A DNA stretch of 64,000 nt from the NCBI RefSeq assembly GCF_003641185.1, contig NZ_CP032757.1, positions 558,001 through 622,000 of the forward strand, given 5' to 3'. The position numbers and the translations under genes were made by a program. The DNA comes from Lactiplantibacillus pentosus. Its GTDB lineage: Bacteria > Bacillota > Bacilli > Lactobacillales > Lactobacillaceae. Numbering within the stretch: the stretch's first letter is position 1; every line of letters starts with the position of its first letter. The notes under the pieces were generated by a model. That model ran no database searches and was not told where the DNA came from. It was given only the letters and a program-made list of their open reading frames with translations. Positions 59,681 through 64,000 of this stretch are shown here, piece by piece.

Positions 59681-60817
59681 ATGAGCAAAGTGTTAAAACA
59701 TGCCATCATTTATACGGGGTTAGAAAAAATTGATGACGGCTACATTCGTTTCGGTAAGGAAATTGAAGCGGTTGGTCCAATGGATGAATACGTGGCCCAA
59801 CCCGACGATGATATCGAATTTGTGAGTGGCAAGACGATTGTACCGGGCTTTATCGATGTTCATAGCCATGGTGGTTATAGTTTTGATTCAATGGACGGGA
59901 ATCCAGCTGAAATTAACGAAATGGTTAATGATATGGTTGCCCGTGAAGGGATTACGTCATATTTCTGCACGACGATGACCCAATCCAACGAAAACTTAGA
60001 TCATTCGATGGAAGGCATCAATAAGGCAGCTGAAGAAAATCCAGTGATCCAAGGGGTTCATTTGGAAGGCCCATTCATTTCTGCCACGTTTAAAGGCGCC
60101 CAACCAGAAAAGTATATTAAGAATCCTAACGTTGACTTACTGGACAACTGGAACAAGTTATCTGGTGGCCGCGTCAAGTTAATTACTTATGCACCAGAAG
60201 ATCCTGGTTCGCGTGAATTCGAAAAGTATTGCTTGGAAAACGGTATCGTGCCTTCAGTTGGACACAGTAACGCGACTCGTGAACAATTATTAGCAAGTAA
60301 GGCGACCCACGTCACTCATTTATACAATGCGCAACGTGAATTTAAGCACCGCGAACCAGGGGTCACTGGCCATGCCATGCTTGAAAACAACATGTATTGC
60401 GAATTGATTTGTGATGGCTTCCATATCGTTCCAGATATGATTAAGTTAGCCTATGAACAAAAAGGGGTCGACCGGATCGAATTAGTCACTGATTCAATGC
60501 GTGCCAAGGGTGAACCTGATGGCATTAGTGAATTAGGTGGCCAAAAAGTGATCGTTAAGGATGGTCAAGCGCGCCTTGAAGAAGGTAACTTGGCTGGTTC
60601 AGTCTTAACATTTATCAACGCCTTCAAGAATATTCAGAAATTCACTGGCTGTGGCATTGCGGAAGCCGTTAAGATGGCCTCAGTTAACCAAGCGCGTGAA
60701 TTTGGATTAACGAAGAAGGGGACTTTGGAAGCCGGCAAGGACGCGGATATCAACATCCTGGACGGTAACCAAGACTTAGTCGCAACTTATAGCTACGGTA
60801 AAAAAGCAGCTAAATAA
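59681..60817 (+). CDS. nagA: N-acetylglucosamine-6-phosphate deacetylase
   Basis: Deacetylates GlcNAc-6-phosphate to glucosamine-6-phosphate, in wall recycling and GlcNAc use. The 378 residues form an amidohydrolase with VPGFIDVHSHGGY (metal HxH, about 55-67), HLEGPF (about 128-133), VGHSNA and HLYNAQ segments and the catalytic Asp in ELVTDSMRA. The ATG at 59681 follows AGGAGGAA by 6 bases. nagR follows after 23 bases, so the two form an operon. Confidence 0.95.
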   Translation: MSKVLKHAIIYTGLEKIDDGYIRFGKEIEAVGPMDEYVAQPDDDIEFVSGKTIVPGFIDVHSHGGYSFDSMDGNPAEINEMVNDMVAREGITSYFCTTMTQSNENLDHSMEGINKAAEENPVIQGVHLEGPFISATFKGAQPEKYIKNPNVDLLDNWNKLSGGRVKLITYAPEDPGSREFEKYCLENGIVPSVGHSNATREQLLASKATHVTHLYNAQREFKHREPGVTGHAMLENNMYCELICDGFHIVPDMIKLAYEQKGVDRIELVTDSMRAKGEPDGISELGGQKVIVKDGQARLEEGNLAGSVLTFINAFKNIQKFTGCGIAEAVKMASVNQAREFGLTKKGTLEAGKDADINILDGNQDLVATYSYGKKAAK

Positions 60818-60840
60818 ATTAGAAGTAAGGGATGAGTACC

Positions 60841-61542
60841 ATGAGTTCGCCAATTTATATTCAAATCCACAACCAAATTAAGCAGGCGATTGAAGCAGGT
60901 CGGTGGGCCGTTGGTGACCGGATTCCGTCCGAACGGGAACTGGCCGGTCAGTTCGATGTGAGTCGGATGACCCTTCGGCAAGCAATCCAAACGTTGGTTG
61001 ACGAAGGAATATTAGAGCGGCGAGTCGGCGCCGGCACGTTTGTCGCCAACCAAAAGGTGCAAGAAAAGATGTCCGGTGTCACCAGTTTTACTGATTTAAT
61101 GCTGGCTCAGGGCAAAGTCCCATCGAGTAAAACGATTTCCTACCACGTGACCAGTCCGTCACTGTCTGAAAGTGAAAAGTTGGCCCTGAAAGCCAACGAA
61201 CAAGTGCTACGGATGGAACGGATTCGCTACGGCGATGATGTGCCGATTTGTTTCGAGGTTGCGACGGTGCCAGAACGGCTCGTTAAGCAATTTACAAAGG
61301 ATGAAATCACCAGTTCGCTATACCGGACATTAGAAGAAAAAGCGAGTTTGATGCCCGGCAAGGCCCAACAAACGGTTTCAGCGATGTCAGCGTCCGAACG
61401 AATCGCGGAATATCTATCCGTTCGCCGTGGCGACGCCCTCTTACGATTACGACAAATTTCGTATTTACAAACGGGTGAACCGTTTGAATACGTGCGTACG
61501 CAATACGTGGGCAACCGGTTCGAATTTTATCTCGAAAAGTAA
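60841..61542 (+). CDS. nagR: GntR-family regulator of GlcNAc use (NagR/YvoA type)
   Basis: A 233-residue HutC-subfamily GntR protein: N-terminal winged helix (about 5-72, PSERELAGQFDVSRMTLRQA) and a C-terminal UTRA ligand-binding domain (about 90-230) for phosphorylated sugars. I prefer the ATG at 60841 (MSSPIYIQ) over the one at 60832, which overlaps the AAGGG site. It probably represses its own operon through the operator before nagA, with release by GlcNAc-6-P or GlcN-6-P. Confidence 0.9.
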   Translation: MSSPIYIQIHNQIKQAIEAGRWAVGDRIPSERELAGQFDVSRMTLRQAIQTLVDEGILERRVGAGTFVANQKVQEKMSGVTSFTDLMLAQGKVPSSKTISYHVTSPSLSESEKLALKANEQVLRMERIRYGDDVPICFEVATVPERLVKQFTKDEITSSLYRTLEEKASLMPGKAQQTVSAMSASERIAEYLSVRRGDALLRLRQISYLQTGEPFEYVRTQYVGNRFEFYLEK

Positions 61543-61595
61543 CCAGTGACGTGCTGACTCAGTGGTCAAACCGTTACCGGTGGTGAAAAGGTCAA

Positions 61596-61637
61596 AATAA
61601 ATAGCTCGGCTAGAAATTAATCTAGTCGAGCTATTTT
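61596..61637. terminator. Convergent terminator between nagR and the glycosyltransferase
   Basis: AATAGCTCGGCTAGA pairs with TCTAGTCGAGCTATT (one G-T pair), with A and T runs at both sides. Confidence 0.85.
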
Positions 61638-61680
61638 GATGCCTAAAATACATGCCCCACTCATCAGTTAGACTGATTGA

Positions 61681-62418
61681 CTAGTGGGCTTGTTGCCGGG
61701 CGATTTTTTTGACCAGCCGCAAGTAACGGGGCAAGACCAGCATGCGTTTGAAACGCGTTGGTTCTTGAATCAAGCGGTACAGCCATTCGATATGATGCTT
61801 TTGCCAGAATAACGGCGCGCGTTTGACCGCACCTGCGATCACGTCGAAGCTCCCGCCAACACCCATCCAGAGCGCATCGACGCGTTGTCGATATTGCGCA
61901 ATGAAGAATTCCTGCTTGGGAAAGCCAGTCGCGACAAAAATCATGTCAGGTTTGGCGGCAACAATCTCATCCACCACGGCCTGTTCGTCATCATAATAGC
62001 CATCCCGTGCGCCCGCAACAACGATTCCGGGATAGTCGCGCTGAACGATGGTTGCAACTTGTTGTAAGACGGCTGGTTTGGCACCTAATAAAAAGATGCG
62101 TTGGTGTTGTTGGCCACCCCATTTCAACAACGTTAATAGCGTATCGTAGCCGGTAATCCGCTCTGGCAATGGCGTGCCCAGAATCTGAGCGCCCTGGATG
62201 ACACCGATGCCGTCGGGCGTAATATAATCGGCTTGGGTGAGCACGTGCTGATAATCAGGATGTTCACGGGCATACATCAGAATTTCAGGATTGGCGGTCA
62301 CCACGAACCGGTTATGGTGGGCCAAAATATCCGTTTGGAGTTGCTGGACGAAGCCAGCGTTAGTTGTCTTGATAAACGGGACGTTTAAGATGGCAACCGT
62401 GTCAAAAGGTGCTGACAT
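61681..62418 (-). CDS. tagA: WecB/TagA/CpsF-family glycosyltransferase
   Basis: A 245-residue GT26 enzyme that transfers N-acetylmannosamine or a similar sugar to a lipid-linked precursor, as in wall teichoic acid linkage-unit synthesis. Family signatures: VTANPEILMYAR (about 40-51), ADYITPDGIGV (about 63-73), GAKPAVLQQ, and VATGFPKQEFFI (about 155-166). A GAAAGCGAGG stretch precedes the ATG. It stands alone here; a teichoic acid or capsule role is inferred from the family. Confidence 0.87.
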   Translation of the reverse strand: MSAPFDTVAILNVPFIKTTNAGFVQQLQTDILAHHNRFVVTANPEILMYAREHPDYQHVLTQADYITPDGIGVIQGAQILGTPLPERITGYDTLLTLLKWGGQQHQRIFLLGAKPAVLQQVATIVQRDYPGIVVAGARDGYYDDEQAVVDEIVAAKPDMIFVATGFPKQEFFIAQYRQRVDALWMGVGGSFDVIAGAVKRAPLFWQKHHIEWLYRLIQEPTRFKRMLVLPRYLRLVKKIARQQAH

Positions 62419-62575
62419 AAGGAACCTCGCTTTCTAATCATAATTAAAGTATAGGTAAATCACGGAATTCTGCAACTTTTTGAGTACTTAAGCGCATTCC
62501 TTTTATAAAAAATGCTAAAATAAGCTTAACTTACTGTAAATACGGTTATTACCTACGAAATGGAGAATTATACTC

Positions 62576-64000
62576 ATGACGCAAATCTATCCGGATGATA
62601 GTTTCACCTTGCATACGGATGCTTATCAGATCAATATGATCCAAACCTACTGGGAACAAGGAATTCATAACAAGCATGCGGTGTTTGAAGTGTTCTTCCG
62701 TAAGATGCCGTTCCAAAATGGTTACGCGGTGTTTGCGGGTCTGGAACGAGTAGTTAATTATATCAATCATTTACATTTTACGGCAACCGACATCGCGTAC
62801 TTACGCGAACTCGGCGGTTATTCAGATGGCTTTTTAGATTATTTAAAGAATTTTAAATTTGATGCCACGATTCGGGCCGTTCGTGAAGGGGACCTAGTCT
62901 TCAACAACGAACCGCTATTACAAGTCGAAGGGCCACTGGCAACCTGCCAATTGATTGAAACGGCGTTATTAAATATTATCAATTATCAGACGTTGATCGC
63001 GACGAAAGCAGCGCGTATCAAGTCGGTCGTTGGTGAAGACGGCTTGCTAGAATTTGGGACGCGGCGTGCCCAAGAATTCGACGCGGCGATTTGGGGCACC
63101 CGGGCCGCTTACATCGGTGGCTTCGATGCCACGAGTAACGTGCGGGCCGGCAAAATTTTTGGTATTCCAATCAGCGGGACGCACGCACATGCGCTCGTGC
63201 AGACTTATCGAAATGATTATGAAGCGTTCAAAGCTTATGCTGAAACACACCACAACTGTGTCTTCTTAGTCGATACGTACGATACGCTACGTAGCGGGGT
63301 GCCAAGTGCGATTCGGGTGGCCAAGGAAATGGGCGATAAGATCAATTTCCAAGGCGTCCGCATTGATAGTGGTGATATGGCGTACTTGTCCAAACGGGTG
63401 CGGGAACAGCTGGACGAAGCTGGTTTCCCAGATGCCAAGATTTATGCCTCGAACGATTTAGACGAAAAGACGATTCAAAACTTGAAGATGCAAGGCGCCA
63501 AAATCAGTGTCTGGGGTGTCGGGACCAAGCTCATCACGGCGTTTGACCAACCAGCGCTGGGGGCCGTCTACAAGATGGTTTCGATTGAAAATGACCACCA
63601 TCAGATGGTCGATACGATCAAACTGTCGAATAACGCGGAAAAAGTTTCAACGCCGGGCCAAAAGCAGGTATGGCGAATTACAAAACGCGCGGATGGCAAG
63701 TCTGAAGGCGATTACGTGACCTTGTATGACGAAGATCCTCGTAACGAAGAGTCGATTTACATGTTCCATCCAAGCTACACGTATATCAACAAAACGGTCA
63801 GTGACTTTGACGCGCGGCCATTACTCGTACCAATTTACGACCGGGGCCAACAAGTTTATCAACTGCCGACCTTGGATGAAATTCGTCAGTATTCGTTTGA
63901 AAGTCTGGATGCCTTGTGGGATGAGTACAAGCGTGACCTGAACCCTCAGGATTACCCAGTCGACTTGTCACAGAAGCTGTATGACCATAAAATGAATATT
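62576..64000 (+). CDS. pncB: Nicotinate phosphoribosyltransferase (3' end outside window)
   Basis: Converts nicotinate and PRPP to nicotinate mononucleotide in NAD salvage. 475 residues are visible; the family is about 480-490, so only a few residues are missing. Typical segments include LHTDAYQINM at the start, FGTRRAQEFDAA (about 160-171), SGTHAHALVQ (about 200-209, with the His that is phosphorylated), VRIDSGDMAYLS and VGTKLIT. GGAG precedes the ATG by 9 bases. Together with pnuC it provides two NAD precursor routes. Confidence 0.95.
   Translation, partial: MTQIYPDDSFTLHTDAYQINMIQTYWEQGIHNKHAVFEVFFRKMPFQNGYAVFAGLERVVNYINHLHFTATDIAYLRELGGYSDGFLDYLKNFKFDATIRAVREGDLVFNNEPLLQVEGPLATCQLIETALLNIINYQTLIATKAARIKSVVGEDGLLEFGTRRAQEFDAAIWGTRAAYIGGFDATSNVRAGKIFGIPISGTHAHALVQTYRNDYEAFKAYAETHHNCVFLVDTYDTLRSGVPSAIRVAKEMGDKINFQGVRIDSGDMAYLSKRVREQLDEAGFPDAKIYASNDLDEKTIQNLKMQGAKISVWGVGTKLITAFDQPALGAVYKMVSIENDHHQMVDTIKLSNNAEKVSTPGQKQVWRITKRADGKSEGDYVTLYDEDPRNEESIYMFHPSYTYINKTVSDFDARPLLVPIYDRGQQVYQLPTLDEIRQYSFESLDALWDEYKRDLNPQDYPVDLSQKLYDHKMNI

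Overview
The window is a chromosomal segment of a Lactiplantibacillus plantarum-type lactobacillus. This rests on the gene order (arg genes, ldhL1-pth-mfd, ftsH-hslO-dusB-lysS next to an rRNA operon, then proC-nagA-nagR and pncB) and on recognition of the LdhL1 and LysS proteins. No database was searched.

Layout. 1-3.4 kb: the end of an arginine operon (argB partial, argD, argF), then a QueT-type transporter under a preQ1-I riboswitch. 3.5-12 kb: mostly leftward genes. These are a T-box-controlled peptidase plus peptide-binding protein unit, a CBS-CBS-ACT protein, an L,D-transpeptidase and ldhL1, separated by three copies of a long noncoding repeat. 12.3-28.8 kb: a rightward housekeeping block (pth, mfd, a lipid-linked flippase, rqcP, divIC, an S1 protein, tilS, hpt, ftsH, hslO, dusB, lysS), with a fourth repeat copy before tilS. 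29.2-34.7 kb: a complete rRNA operon (16S, tRNA-Ile, tRNA-Ala, 23S, 5S, tRNA-Asn, tRNA-Thr). 34.7-38.6 kb: a noncoding but structure-rich stretch, dtpT, a metallophosphoesterase that seems to need a near-cognate start codon, and tRNA-Tyr and tRNA-Gln.

38.6-53.7 kb: an integrated phage-satellite-like island in the 3' end of tRNA-Gln. It has 25-bp attL and attR copies, integrase arm-type repeats at both ends, an integrase, divergent repressor and Cro genes, a Rha-like regulator, a prim-pol, a VapE-type helicase, an iteron-rich candidate origin and an ArpU/RinA-like activator. No capsid or terminase gene is visible. A 5.16-kb IS30-bounded composite element carrying an aspartate-type permease and a membrane protein has split a small island gene. 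A 4-bp target duplication is visible, and removing the insert restores an 84-codon frame exactly.

53.7-64 kb: normal chromosome resumes with two cupins, a PrpE-like phosphatase, an anion permease, pnuC, proC, nagA-nagR, a WecB/TagA-type glycosyltransferase and pncB (cut by the window end).

Main points of interest: (1) a four-copy family of roughly 0.9-kb noncoding elements whose copies differ by compensatory base changes in hairpin arms, which argues for a large structured RNA not known to me by name; (2) island intergenic DNA built from short word doublets spaced about 10 bp apart, the word changing from pair to pair; (3) the precise composite IS30 insertion; (4) a metallophosphoesterase whose only plausible start is ATC or ATT.
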